From the NCBI GenBank assembly GCA_017163975.1, contig JAFFSR010000251.1, positions 5,456,001 through 5,520,000 on the forward strand: DNA of 64,000 nt, read 5' to 3'. The position numbers and the translations under genes are program-made. Of this stretch, positions 1 through 12,249 are shown piece by piece (position 1 is the first letter of the stretch; every line of letters starts with the position of its first letter). This DNA comes from Anastatus disparis. Its lineage: Eukaryota > Arthropoda > Insecta > Hymenoptera > Eupelmidae. Under the pieces are notes generated by a model that saw only the letters and a program-made list of their open reading frames with translations, searched no databases and had not been told where the DNA came from.

Positions 1-2173
1 ATAATTTTTTTTATCAACATTTCAAACCCTTAAGTTTGATTTATTTCTACATAATAAAATCTCTTTTTTATCGCTGATTTAAATTTTTTGGTTACATTGT
101 TTTAAAACGTCAAAAATCCATTTACATGTTTGAACATTTGATTTTGCTATTAACATTTCTGCATATAACGTGGATAAAACCCAAGTTCAGAGAGTTTGTC
201 AAGTATAAGCTGCATTTGTTTGTTAAATAGATGACACTGTCATGTTATTACTATTTAAAAGTTTAAAATTTTTAATTTTGGCCAAACTTTATTGTTGAAT
301 TGCAGGGTAAATTAGCAATATAGAGTTATAATTAAAAAATAAAGTTTTTTGAGCCTCGAAAAGAAACGATTCGAATATCAAAAAGTTCTAAAAGCTGCAA
401 TAAATAGAGAGTAGCAGTGAATAATAAACAGCGTTAGAGCGAGTTTTATTGTGGAGTTGACGAGATGGTTGTATCCGACAGGCGCGTTGCTAGATAGAAT
501 TTAAAACGGATGGGGCTCGATTTTTCGAAAGACCGATATTTTTTTGTGCTTAACGTAGAATCCCAAAATTTATTTATTCGAATAAATTATAACTAATATT
601 TAGAATCGTAACACGTATATAGAGCACCATATAATTATAAAATATTTCGAAATTTCTAATAAAATCTTTTTTCAAGTATCAAAAGAATGTACAAACATAT
701 ACTTTTGAAAACTCTATTAGAAATTTCGAAATGTCTCATCATAATATGGTGTTCTATATCGAGTGAATAAATTTCTATTGCAGCCATGAATTGAAAACGG
801 GATTTCTAAATAAATTAAGTGAATGTTATGAACAGCATCATTCTAAATTTTGGGATTCTACGTTAAGCACAAAAAAATATCAGTCTTTCGAAAAATCGAA
901 GCCCACCCTTTAAAACTGCGCATAATTAGTATAATGTAACTCTCAATAAAACTCTCTCGAACGCTGCTTGTGTATTCATTGCTTCTCTCTATTACAGCTT
1001 TTAGATATTACTGATAATAGAATCGCTTCATGAGCAACTGCAGTAAAGCTACATCTTTGAATTATAGTTCTGAATTTGCTTGTTCGTCCTACAATTCAAC
1101 CTTAAAGTTAATTAAAATTACAAATTGTCAACTTTCAAATGCTGAAAGAAAGAAATAAAGAAAAAAAAGAAATATGATGTAAACTCACACTGAGAACACG
1201 ATTATTTCTCCTTTCTTGTTTCGCACCAGTTGTTTTACATTTAAAATTACCGTTACGCCGAAGATATTTCAGCTATCACATCAAATCCGTGCTACTTTAT
1301 AGTCATATTGGCTGCACATTGTTCGCAGTGCACAATGCATACTTATTAAGTCATGGTAAACATAGAAAGAACCGAATTCGTTAAAAAATGTTAATTAATG
1401 AAAAATAAACATATAAATGAAAAAAGATTATGATAAGTGAAATTATATCATTTTTCCAATAATTTCTATTTTGAGAACGAAAGTAACTTAACACAATAAA
1501 TCAGTATACTTTATAATGTTTACATAATAATATAATAATATAAAAATTAAATTAATTAATTAATTATTAAAAGTTAAATTTGTTTGCATTGTAAATTACA
1601 ATTTTTATTATTATTAGTATCTAAAATTTTAATAAGGTAATCATTGAATTACATTTTCTTTTGAACTCATTATCATTTTAATTATTAATTGAAAAGTTTT
1701 AAATAGCAATTAAAATTTTATGTAGAATATTTATCGAACAAGAATACACGAATGTAAAGGTATTCTTTGCAATTAAAAAAAAATTTATTTATACAACAGC
1801 AAAATATTATGAATTAAAAATTAGCATATTTTTAATGTTATCGATACAACGTCGTTTTAATTTGCTGGAAACTCTAAAATTTCAATTAATATGAATGATT
1901 TCCTGCTTAGTTTTCGAACGCGTGATACTTGAAAAATTACCATTATCGAAGAGCATCGAAATTTCATTTGGGTCACAGTGTACTCCGAGTTGACGATTTG
2001 AAGCAAACGTGTTAGTACTGTTTAGGCTATCGTTCAAGCACTGTGATGCTTAACGAGCCACATTTTAAATTTTCTTTTTCTTTAATTTTTATTACATTTT
2101 TTTCTATTAAAATTTAAACAAGTTTCTTAAAAATTCATATATTTTAAATTACAAATAACTATTTTTTTGTAAA
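1..2173. other. Region upstream of AGXT2
   Basis: No coding exon is seen. The stretch is AT-rich and holds a large foldback repeat (about 366-1030, listed separately). The AGXT2 promoter and 5' UTR should lie in the last few hundred bases before 2174, but I see no clear TATA box or initiator that fixes a transcription start. Confidence 0.6.
366..1030. repeat. Large imperfect palindrome (foldback element A)
   Basis: The left half read forward matches the right half read on the other strand over nearly the whole length, with a small loop near 690. The best block is about 36 bp of perfect complementarity (536-571 against 845-880, core GTGCTTAACGTAGAATCCC). Outer arms also match: AGAGAGTAGCAGTGAAT near 405-421 pairs with the ATTCATTGCTTCTCTCT region near 974-990. 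The arms differ by indels, including about 40 bp present only on the left near 465-505. It encodes no transposase. A non-autonomous foldback or MITE-like element is the simplest reading; a hairpin-RNA locus is possible. Confidence 0.75.
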
Positions 2174-5100
2174 ATGGGTAGAATAGCAGCAACAAGTAAG
2201 TTTTTAAAAAATATTCTTTTAAAAATTTGTTTTGTATGATTAGAAAATTTTTCAACGCATTTACTCAGTTAGAAATTTAATTTTCTCGAAAATATAAAAA
2301 CTAATTTTTCGTAAATTGACCAATTAAAAATTAAAAATTTTTAGTTGTATTAAGTTATTTAAACTCCTGAAAAATAATTATTTCAACCTCAAGAAATATA
2401 AATTAAAGTTTAATAATTTTTCAAATAGTTTAAAATGTGTGTAAAAAAAATTATTTTTATTGTGAAATTTTATTTTTGTTCAAATCATATATAAAACTTA
2501 AATATCAATTTTTGTAAAACGATATAATAAATTTTAATTTGCCTAAAACGATAATATAAACTCTTATTTTAGAATCATTATTATAAAAATGCCACGAATT
2601 GAATATTTATATATATAATTTTTTATTTATGCAAATAATTAATTCTCATGAAAAGTTTATTTTATTTGCATTTTTCACATAATAATAAATATTTTTAACA
2701 GTTAGCAGATCTCGAGAATATAAACAACTAAGAAAATTTTGTAGCTCGGAAAAGCGCAATGGTGCACCATTTCCAGGATGCAATTATACGCCTTCTCCTT
2801 ACAAGGTACTTAAAATATCATGAGTGAAAATATTGAAAAACAAAAAAATTTTCCTATCCATTTTCTCTCTGACAAGAAATATTTTGTGAGAAAGTCAAAA
2901 AAAAGAGACCTTGAAAGATAATCTACGTTATCTTTAAGTATGCATGATATGATAATATATTCTTGTAACGAAATGATAATGAGATGATCGTTAAGAGGCT
3001 TCTTATTACTACATATATAAGTTCGTTGATCTTAAGTATTAAAAATAAAAACATGTTTATTTTTTATTTTTATCGCTTACTCAATATTTTTAATATTTAA
3101 TGGTAGCTAATTAATATAATTGAAAAATTTAATGATAATTTTTATTTTATTTTAATTTTGTTTCTTGTTAATATGATTTTAATTAAAAGGAAATCTTTTT
3201 CATTAGAATGTTCATTAATGATAAAAAAAATTTATTTTTAAATAATATTGATTTATTCTTTTAGGGAGTCAGTTACGAAAAAATTTTGAAATCCCGTGAA
3301 AGCATCGTTAACGTAACTCAAAAACCTTTTTACAAAAAACCATTGCTACTACACGAGGGTCGCGCCCAATGGCTATGGGATCACGAGGGTCGTCGTTATT
3401 TGGATATGTTCGGCGGAATTGCGACTGTTTCCGTTGGACATTGTCATCCGTAAATTTGATAAAATAAACATTTTAATTTCAAATTAAAATTTTCAATAAA
3501 CGAAAAATAATAAGATATTAAATTTTTCTAGAAAAGTTGTGACGGCGATGTCTGAGCAATCCTACAAACTTGGTCACACAACTGCAATTTATTTGCATCC
3601 TCGCTACCATGAATACGTTGAAAAACTTACGGCAACATTACCCGAACAATTAAAATGTGTCTATCTGACCAACAGTGGCTCCGAAGCCACAGAATTGGCA
3701 ATACAATTAGCCAGATTGTACACAGGTAGACACGAGATAATATCGCTTAAAAATTGTTATCACGGAGGTACTGGAATTGCATCGGCTGCTACGGCTATGG
3801 TTTCTTATAGATATCCAATTGTACCACCACCTGGACATATTCACGTTAGTAACACAACAAAATTTTTATTTTTATCATTTATTTAATATAAGATTGTCTT
3901 ATCTATTTAATTACATTATCTAATAGATTTACAAAACACATGTTATTTAATTTAGATTTTTAAAGGAAAAAAAATATAAATGTTGAACAAAAAAACACGT
4001 TTATCGCTATCAGTTTGAAACATTGTAATAACGTTTTAAAAATAAAATCTTATCAATAATTAATGAGGAACATTGTTATTGCATGTAGGTGACAAATCCG
4101 GATGTTTACTTGGGACCCTGGGGAGGCTCGAATTGTCGCGACAGTCCAATACAAGCAAATCGAAAGTGCGATTGTACTAAGGGTCAATGTAAAGCAGAAG
4201 ATAATTACGTTAAAGATTTTCAAAGTAATTACAAAGCTATTATACCTTTTGACGGTCGTATAGCTGCTTTTACTGCTGAAAGTATTCAGGTAAATATAAG
4301 TAAAATTTTAAATGAAAAAATGAAATTTTGAGCATAAGATGAATTTTGAATATATGTAATAAATTTAACAGGGTGTCGGTGGTACAGTACAATTTCCGCG
4401 AGGCTATTTGAAACGAGTTCACGAGCACGTGCGTGCTAACGGTGGTCTTTGCATAGCAGACGAAGTGCAAACAGGTTTTGCTAGAACAGGAGATGATTAT
4501 TGGGGTTTCCAGGGTCATAATGTTTTGCCCGATATAGTTGTTATGGCCAAAGGCATTGGCAATGGTTTTCCACTTGGTGCTGTTGTTACTAAACCAGAAA
4601 TAGCGCAAGCACTTTCAAAAGCAACCTACTTCAATACGTTTGGTGGTAATCCAATAGCTTGTGCAGTTGGTTCGGCAGTACTCGATGTAAGTTTTTTTTT
4701 TTTCATTTTTGATTCCTCATTCTTTTATACTTCTAATCAGAGTCTTTTGACCTTTCGATTTTCAATGCTGCATTTATTAAGTTTTTTTTTGTATGCACGC
4801 GCATTATACATGATGTTCTCCTATGCGTGCGTAATATCTGAATGATTCATAAACAGGCGCTTAAAGTAGGAAGTTCAAATAATTCAATATCAAGGTTTTT
4901 TTAAATAATATTGTTTTAATTTACCTTCGAATTTGAGATTATTTATTCTATATGATTTCTTGAAATAATTTTTAAACTCAAGAGTGAATAGAAAAACCAT
5001 ATATTTTTATATTTTCTATATTCAAAAGTACATATTTAATACTTTTATATGTATTAAAAACGGCTGGTCCATAAGTCAAATAAATAAAATAAAAGTAACT

Positions 5101-8100
5101 TGATTAATTTTAAAATTCATTTTAAAGTCATTTTATAACATTTTGGCAGTTAAATTGCTATTTTCTTGTGATATGCAATAAATATTTAAAGAGTCGTATT
5201 AAAAACATTCTGCAAATCATGTAATAAAAGTAATTAATTTGTTTCCCTGGAAGAAAATTGACCATATTGTAGGCATAATTGTTGGTCAACAAATGTTAAA
5301 ATGGCACTTATCTAGAAATTCTAGAAATGATTTTAAAAAAATTTCTAGATAAGTGTCATTTTAACATGCGTTGACCGACAATTATGCTTAAGATATGGTC
5401 AATTTTCTTCCAGGGTTTATGTACCATAAATATAATAACGTACAAATGTATAAATTCATCCATTTTTAATAAAAATTATTATAAAGAAAATCTATAATAA
5501 AAATAAAAATAACGTTAAACAGATAAAAATCAAATAAAAATTTAAGAAATCATTAGAAAAAATTAAATTTTTTATTTACATTTAACGTTGTCATGAATTA
5601 AAATTAATGTTTGATGACGTGTTATTATCGCAACGATTTACACAAAGTTAAGAATAATTAAATAAATAAAATGATAAATTAAATAAACGAGACGAAATAA
5701 TACAAATACACACGCGCACACGCAATGCGTTAGTCAAAAAAGTATCGTTTATTTTAAATTGCATGCCCGAAAGTTAAAAGAAACATAAATAAAATAAAAA
5801 TAACTTGAAGAGCGTATTTTAATTTTATTTATTTGACTAGTCAAACAGCTTTTTTAAATACAAATGAAAAAAGGTGAATAATAAGCTTGTGCTTTCGCAA
5901 ACATGGATAATACTTATTTTAATATAAATTACAGAATTATTTAAACAAGTATCTGTTGATTTATTATTCCATTTAAATTGACTATAATTTCGAGCGTAAA
6001 AATGCAAATATTTTTAAAAATATTTATGGTTTATCTGATTTTTGCTAAGACCACAGAAATTGTTCAACATTTTTAAGTGACTTATTTGCAATGAGCGCTA
6101 TATTATTCCGATCCAAAAGCGGTTTACCTGCGTAAATGAAGCTAACTTTTTTTTGCATTTATAATGCATCGAACCTTTTTTATTGGGTTCTATATAAACT
6201 AAAAACTTATGAAACAACAAAAATGCATCAAATCGATCAGATAAAATTTTTTCAGCTATATTTCGTCATAATAAACTTTTTTTGTAAAGAGACGTATATT
6301 TTAAAAATGTTTCCTTTCCTAATTATTTGCTATTTTATGCCGTAAAAATTCCAAAATTCGTAATTTTTGCGATTTTTTTCTCGAAAACTACTTAGAAGAT
6401 TGCAAATTCACCCAAAGCATCATAATCTTTAATATTTCAACTATAAATAAGAATTTTATGACTAGAAAAAAATAATTTCTTCGATGCTCAAAATAAAAGC
6501 CGAAATGTCTCTCTCGAGTCGTGCCCCTGCATCGTCGCAACCCGTTGCCTTTATCATAAACTTACAGCTACACGGCTTGGAAGAGATATTCTGGTCCTCA
6601 TTTTGAGCATCGAAGACATTATTTTTTATCGTTATAAAATTCTTACTTGCAATTGAAATTTTGAAAATTATAACGCTCTGGGTAACATTGCAATCCATTT
6701 ACTAGTTTTAGAGAAAAAAAAATCGCAAAAATTATGAATTTCGGCATTTTTACGCCATAAAATCGCAAATCATTCGGAAAGGAAATATTTTTAAGATATA
6801 CATCCCTTTACAAAAAGTTTATTATAACGGAATACATCTGAAAAAATAATTAAAAAAAAGATTTTAAAAATTTAATAATTCTTCTATAAATGCGATTTTG
6901 TTACATTAATTTCAAATTTTTTTCAGATAAAGTCACAGTTTCACATAAAATTTCATATTTTTATAAAATGCTTATAAGGGTTTTATAAAAATATGAAATT
7001 TTTTAAAGTTTAAAGAGTTATAAATTACGCGGCTTGAATTATAATTTTAAACAATCTTTAAAAAAATTATAAGATTTTTTGCTTGACGTCAAAATGAAAA
7101 ATTCGAGTCCAAATAAATGTGATTTAAATAACTTCATTAATAGAAATTTTTATGTAAAAACAAAATACAAACTCTCACTGGTTGTTATTCAATTATCCAA
7201 AGTCAAACATTACTCCAATTAGATAAATATTTTTCGTTTTGAAATCAAGAAAGTATTCTGTTAACTTTTTTAAAATTATTTGAGTGGTATAATTTATACT
7301 TTCTTAAGGCTTCAAAAATTTGTCTCTTATTATAAAATATTTATAATAAGATTATTATAAAACGATAAAAAATTGGATACTTTCAAGAAAACTTTGATGA
7401 AATCATCCAAACAGCTTTAAAAAAAATTGATGTTTGCTTTGTATATTTGAGATGAAAAATAAATTGAGACCAAGTAGAGTTATGAACGATTTTATGTAAC
7501 AGTGTTAAAAATTGTTTAAAAAAAGTGACACTGCAAGTTCAAAATTTTGAAGATTTACCTATCTAGAATGATTATTTGTCTAGCAAGGTCAGTTTAGCAG
7601 TGACTTTAAAAATTATAAATTAAAAATTAAAATACAGAATTGATTTTTTTTTAAATTAAGTTGGTGGTTGGTTTTGTTAGAGGAAGTACTTTATTGTAAT
7701 TTAAATAATTTCAAAATAAATATTCATGATTTGTAATTATTTTTGTTAAATTATAATTAAATTTTATTATACTTAATCTATAATTGACGTTTACTAATGT
7801 TCTAGTTGTTTAAAATTTATTCGTTTATTGAAATACTGTTTTTATTTCATGCTGTTTTTCGCATAAGATTCCATATTTAAATTTTAATTTTTTAAATTTT
7901 TTCTGTTATGTTATCTAAGATAGTGAATATTTTTATAATTATAGTTAATAAAACATATCCAAAATTAATTTGAAATTTGTGATCCGCAACTCTGATACAC
8001 TCCTCGTCAATTTTTAAATAAATTGTAACTATTAAATACTAATATTTATTTTAAAAATTTTCATTTTTAAATTTATGTTTCGCATCTTGCAAAATAAACA

Positions 8101-8695
8101 ACCTTGTAAATTTCTCCAATAACTTTTCAATTCCTGAATTTTCAATGAAGTAATAATTTTTTTTAAAATCAAAAATAAAATCTTATATAGTACTTATTTT
8201 AATTATTTAAATGAAAATAATGAATTTTTCTTATTTTGAAGGTAATCGAAGAAGAAGGTCTTCAAGCAAATGCTTTGAGCGTTGGAACGCATCTCTTGCG
8301 TAATTTAGCTTCTCTAATGAAGGAATTCCCATCTGTAATTGGAGATGTTCGTGGTAAAGGCTTGATGATTGGTGTTGAGCTTGTTGCTAATACAGAAAAT
8401 AAAGATCCTTTGCCAGCCGATGAAATAACACAAATTTTTGAGGATATAAAGGATGCGGGTGTTTTGATTGGTAAAGGTGGAGTTAAAGGAAATGTAAGTT
8501 TGAATGTTAGAAAAAAAGACATACTAATTTTTCTTTCAAATAATTTATTTAAAAAATATAATTTCACGATTATTATACATTTTATAGGTATTTAGATTGA
8601 AACCACCACTTTGCGTAACAAAGGAAGATGCAGATTACACCGTTGAAGCTTTACGATCCGCGCTAAAGAAGCATCAAAATAATCGAAAGTGTTAA
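2174..8695 (+). CDS. AGXT2: Alanine--glyoxylate aminotransferase 2, mitochondrial (8 exons)
   Basis: Coding exons: 2174-2195, 2702-2805, 3265-3449, 3532-3844, 4089-4289, 4372-4686, 8242-8493, 8588-8695. All introns are GT-AG and the joined frame gives 499 aa, close to the 514 aa of human AGXT2. This is a class III PLP-dependent aminotransferase that moves amino groups from alanine, beta-alanine or dimethylarginines to glyoxylate or pyruvate. Residues 1 to about 25 ([19 protein letters not shown]) are basic and Ser-rich, as expected of a mitochondrial targeting peptide. PLP-site motifs are intact: NSGSEA 151-156, YHG 180-182, ADEVQTG with Asp305, the Schiff-base Lys335 in [10 protein letters not shown], and FNTFGGNP. 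The RDSP...RKC-C stretch typical of AGXT2 separates it from its relative ETNPPL. Exon 1 has only 22 coding bases. Intron 6 is about 3.55 kb and full of inverted repeats. Possible polyadenylation signals lie at 9149 and 9184. Confidence 0.95.
5245..5415. mobile_element. 171-bp near-perfect inverted repeat (MITE-like)
   Basis: Two arms of about 75 bp surround a very short centre. The termini are CCCTGGAAGAAAATTGACCA on the left and its exact complement on the right. The arms differ by only a few substitutions (for example ATTGTAGGC against ATCTTAAGC), so this copy is fairly young. Flanks read GTTT before and TTTA after, so any target-site duplication would be a short T-rich one and cannot be defined from one copy. 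There is no coding capacity. It lies in AGXT2 intron 6, in either orientation equally. The superfamily cannot be assigned from the termini with confidence. Confidence 0.85.
6250..6842. repeat. Large imperfect palindrome (foldback element B)
   Basis: Arms of about 250-285 bp run from 6250 inward and from 6842 inward, with a loop of only about 30 bases near 6548. Strong paired blocks include TTCTTCGATGCTCAAAAT (6477-6494) with ATTTTGAGCATCGAAGA (6600-6616), and the ATAATAAAC / GTTTATTAT blocks near 6270 and 6820. Weaker similarity extends outwards to about 6153 and 6895. It lies inside AGXT2 intron 6, so it should be transcribed with the pre-mRNA as one long imperfect hairpin. Confidence 0.75.
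6947..7002. repeat. Perfect 22-bp stem with 12-base loop
   Basis: AAAATTTCATATTTTTATAA starts the left arm (6947-6968); its exact complement forms 6981-7002, with the loop TGCTTATAAGGG between. All 22 positions pair. It lies just beyond foldback element B in AGXT2 intron 6 and may be a separate small element or a locally inverted duplication. The stem is A/U only apart from one C-G pair, which is poor for a microRNA precursor. Confidence 0.8.
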
Positions 8696-10218
8696 AAAAA
8701 AAATACAAAAACCAATTATTCTAAAACCAAAGGACTATCCGTGAAGTGTTTGTTAATTATATAATACTATAGGTACTTCCATTTAAAAGATTTTTTTTCA
8801 TCACTGAGCATAACGTAATATCTGTGTAATCTTTTATCTAACAGTACACAAAATATTTTATTTGTTTGAAATTCAATCGAATAGATTTTTATAAGAATAT
8901 AAAAACACCTATTTTTTTTCAATTTTATTGCCGTACAATTGTTAAAACTGTAGTTGTCTAGTTAAAACTATTTTTGCTGCTAATCTAAACCAACTCCAAT
9001 TTTATTTTTTATATTAACTTGTTAATAATCGTTGAGATTAACGTGAGGATAAATATATAGTTTTCTTTTAACTCCTTGGTTAGCCAGCTCTTTATGAAAT
9101 CAGAGAGCATAATCCAAGTCGTATATCACAAATTAAAAACGCTGCTTTAATAAAATAGATTTTACGTATAATATTAGCAAAAAATAAAGTATATTTTATC
9201 AATACATAGAAAATCATTTACGTACAGAAAAAGAACAGAGCTTGGTAAATATTTACCAGAATTATTTTAATTTTATAATTGTCATGATTAAAATGCTTTG
9301 TTTCTTTGTTTTCAAGAGTTATCAATTATTACCATTTTAGATTATTACAGTATTTTTGTGGTAATTACTTATCGAGCTCTGAAAATGTCAAACTATTTTT
9401 GGATACAATACTTGAATTTCATGGTTGAACTCTAAAGTCGAAGAAAGATGGAAGACGAAAAAATAAAATGTATAAAAATTATAAATCAAAATCTCATTAA
9501 TCTTACATTTACATAGATGTAAACTTCTAGCTAAAATATTGATTTGATTAATTTTTTTCGACTTATGAGCATTCATACATAGAATTTTCGTTACAACTTA
9601 CTTATATTATGTATAATATATATTACAATGTTGTACAAATGCGCCATTAAATTTATACATATTTCAAAGTTAATTTTCGAAGTCTTTTTACAATGGATAC
9701 CAAAATGACCTTCATATTTCAAAGAACTGGAGACAAACGTTTTCTCAAACATATCCATCATTGGAATTGATAAATACATAAAAAAAAATATTAGTAAGAA
9801 AAAAAATACATAAAAAACCAACAAACCTTTGTCTTAGGAAGTAACAATTATTTGTATGATAATGCGGATTGTAAGTAAATGCAGATATCTTTTGTTAAAT
9901 GCAGAATATGAAAGATGGGGTGTATTGGCACATTTTTTGTTCCAGTTTCAGACAGAAAAAAAATAAATAAAAAAGGATTTAACAGCAGTATAACGTGGAA
10001 ATTTAAACAGAACAAAGATATATTAAAAAGAACTATGAATTATTTTTAATGATTAGAATAATTAATACTTTTTTTTTAAAAGTCAATCTTTTTTATAATA
10101 AACTTGTTTTAAATATTTCTCTATTTGATATGACTTTTTCTGTTCAATATACCTGTTCTGTGATTTTAAAAATTAAATCTTTGGATAATTAAAAATATGG
10201 TCATTCTTGATAGTAAAC
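8696..10218. other. Convergent intergenic region between AGXT2 and TMEM64 3' ends
   Basis: About 1.5 kb, AT-rich, without a coding exon. It should contain the AGXT2 3' UTR from the left (AATAAA at 9149-9154 and again at 9184-9189) and the TMEM64 3' UTR from the right. No repeat or RNA gene is recognised. Confidence 0.6.
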
Positions 10219-11234
10219 TCAAGTTATTAAATTGGTGAGCAAGAGTTGTGAATCCGATGGACTATCAAGATAACAATGTGGAGATTCTCCTACTCCAACT
10301 GATGCGAGGTCTGCTTCTAATAATGCAAGTTGAAGTTCTCTTCTTGCTTTTTGAACAACATAAACCATCAATGAAACTCCAATAAGAATCTGCAAATTTA
10401 AAAAATTTTGAGAAATAAAATTAGTTAAAATAAAATAAGTCAATTAAATAATTATTTACCTGAAAACAAAATACAATGTAACCTGTGGCAGCAGTTGATC
10501 TATCTTCTAAAACATCTTGCATTGAACGTAAACTGCTGCCCAAGTAAATATTTATCAACTGAGCAGGAAGTAATCCAATCGCACTAGCAAGATGATATTT
10601 TATACCACCTATATTACTTACCTAAAAATGTAAGTTATTTCTGCATTAATAATCAAACATAATAGAGAAAAATATTTATTAAAAATAAAAACAGAATTCT
10701 TACAGCAAAAATTGTATTTTGCAAACCAAATGGAATAGGTGTGAGTCTTGTAAAAAGTACAACCTTAAATGCCTGTGGTCCTGAAATAACTCTGAGTATT
10801 GCCCTTGCAGTATCACTTTGTAAAAGTGCTCCAATAGGTAAACTGGATGATAAACTACTAAGAACTAAATGTGCAATTGCAATGCCAAGATTAGCTGATA
10901 ATACAACCATGGCAATGCCTTGAATAATTCCAAATAAATAACCGCTAGCGATTATTAAAAATAAATAACCAATGATTATAGGAAATGAGACAACCGTGAA
11001 GAGTGCGATCATGATTATTGTGACAACCCATGTATTCTGGTGTTCAATCCAATAAAGTAGGATTTTAATATAGTCACGACAAATGAAAACTATAGCTCCT
11101 AAAAGTGCTAAAGTTCCTATTATTACAATAACATAGCATATTGAATTTGAGTTGATACAACTTGAACGAATGCCTGAAGAATTCTTCGATGGACGAATTC
11201 CAGCTTCTACACTTTCTATGCTTATTACATCCAT
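10219..11234 (-). CDS. TMEM64: TMEM64-like VTT/DedA-family membrane protein (3 coding exons)
   Basis: Coding exons on the minus strand: 11234-10704, 10621-10460, 10389-10219. Both junctions are phase 0 and the product is 287 aa. The family signature FTRLTPIPFGLQNTIFAVSN (residues 161-180, spanning the first junction) is the core of the SNARE-associated/VTT domain and is nearly identical to vertebrate TMEM64. Hydrophobic segments lie at about 32-60, 68-100, 103-125, 185-200 and 225-250. The tail after VVQKARREL is cytosol-like and poorly conserved. VTT proteins sit in ER and endosomal membranes and, in relatives such as TMEM41B and VMP1, move lipids between leaflets; vertebrate TMEM64 has been linked to calcium handling. 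The start is supported by an in-frame TAA nine bases upstream of the ATG. A 67-bp 5' UTR intron (11260-11326) is likely. Confidence 0.92.
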
Positions 11235-12249
11235 TGTTAGTTAAATAGAGCTTGTTGACCTGGATAAACACAAGATATTATAAAAAAAGTTTGATAACAA
11301 AAATAATGTTAATTAACAATACTTACTCTGGAATATTTTACAAACTGTAATTTTTTCCGAGTCATGAGCTACTTATCTAAGACTTAAAAAATTAACATTT
11401 TAATAGAAATATATACTCGGCGCCTTGCCGAATAAATAATACATTGTGCGTTTTAAGTGAAAAATAACAGTGTTTTCCTTTTCACACTTGAGTAGCATAA
11501 CCTGAAAATTATTTTTATTGAATATCACGTATTTTTTTCTTAACCTTGTAAAATAGATTTACGCGTCGAAACTAATGCTTTCTACAACTTTTCTTACTGA
11601 ATCATTGGAACGACATATATTTACGAAAGATAATTTTTTAGCGCGTCACTAAAATTAATAATAAATTACAACTCGTCCTGTCCCCATCATTTACCGTTTG
11701 ACGTGCGCACGGCACGGTACTAAAATAAAGGCCTATTTACAATAGGAGAATAATAGAAAAGTTTAAGGTTGATTCTCGCCATATATATATTTTAAATGTG
11801 TTTTTCAAATATGTAATAAAATCTTTTCAAAATTTATATTTTAATTATTTTTTAAAATATTCTGATAATTTATATTTTAATTATTTTATAAATTAAATAT
11901 ATTAACACCAAAAATTATTTATTTTAAATTTTTGTATTTTTTTATTTTTATATAGTTGATAAAAATATTGTAAAAGCATTACAAATTATTATTGCATAAA
12001 TTTTATTTAAATTCGTATATGATTCAATAAACATTGGATATAAAGCAGAATTTTGAACAAACAATATTTTTATTTTCCAGTTATGAGATATTGAAAGTTT
12101 TAAAGTGTACATGGCACTTATTTACAAAATCCTTTTTTTTTAATAAAATCGTTCTAAAATCATTCATTCACCATCATTTGTAAGGAACACTTTTATAGAG
12201 GTAACTTTGTACAATCATTTATTACAGTAAACAATTTTTTATATTATAA
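11235..12249. other. TMEM64 promoter region and STK40 3' UTR
   Basis: About 1 kb between two minus-strand genes. The TMEM64 promoter is expected around 11400-11750. A patch of higher GC at 11670-11725 contains TGACGTG (11699-11705), a CREB/ATF-type core. The STK40 3' UTR enters from the right. Minus-strand AATAAA occurs at 12223-12218 and again further on near 12070 and 12005; which one is used cannot be told. Confidence 0.5.
11260..11326 (-). other. Probable 5' UTR intron of TMEM64
   Basis: On the minus strand a strong donor CCAGA|GTAAGT (GT at 11326-11325) is followed by a pyrimidine-rich tract and acceptor TTTATCCAG|GTC (AG at 11261-11260), 25 bases before the start codon. At 67 bp it is of typical insect mini-intron size. 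The upstream non-coding exon would run from 11327 towards about 11700. Confidence 0.55.

Larger units (their letters stand above)
4687..8241 (+). other. AGXT2 intron 6, expanded by inverted repeats
   Basis: This 3555-bp intron begins GTAAGT and ends in AG at 8240-8241. The other AGXT2 introns range from about 80 to 510 bp. It contains the 171-bp element at 5245-5415, the foldback at 6250-6842 and the perfect stem at 6947-7002, which largely explain the added length. No extra conserved exon was found: the flanking exons join in phase 0 and the protein aligns without a gap to what I know of AGXT2. Confidence 0.8.

Noticed and set aside
6462..6698. 78-codon minus-strand ORF
   Set aside because: It lies inside foldback element B and spans its centre; there is no motif and the open frame is a by-product of the palindrome.
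10741..10923. 60-codon plus-strand ORF
   Set aside because: Shadow of TMEM64 exon 1 on the opposite strand.
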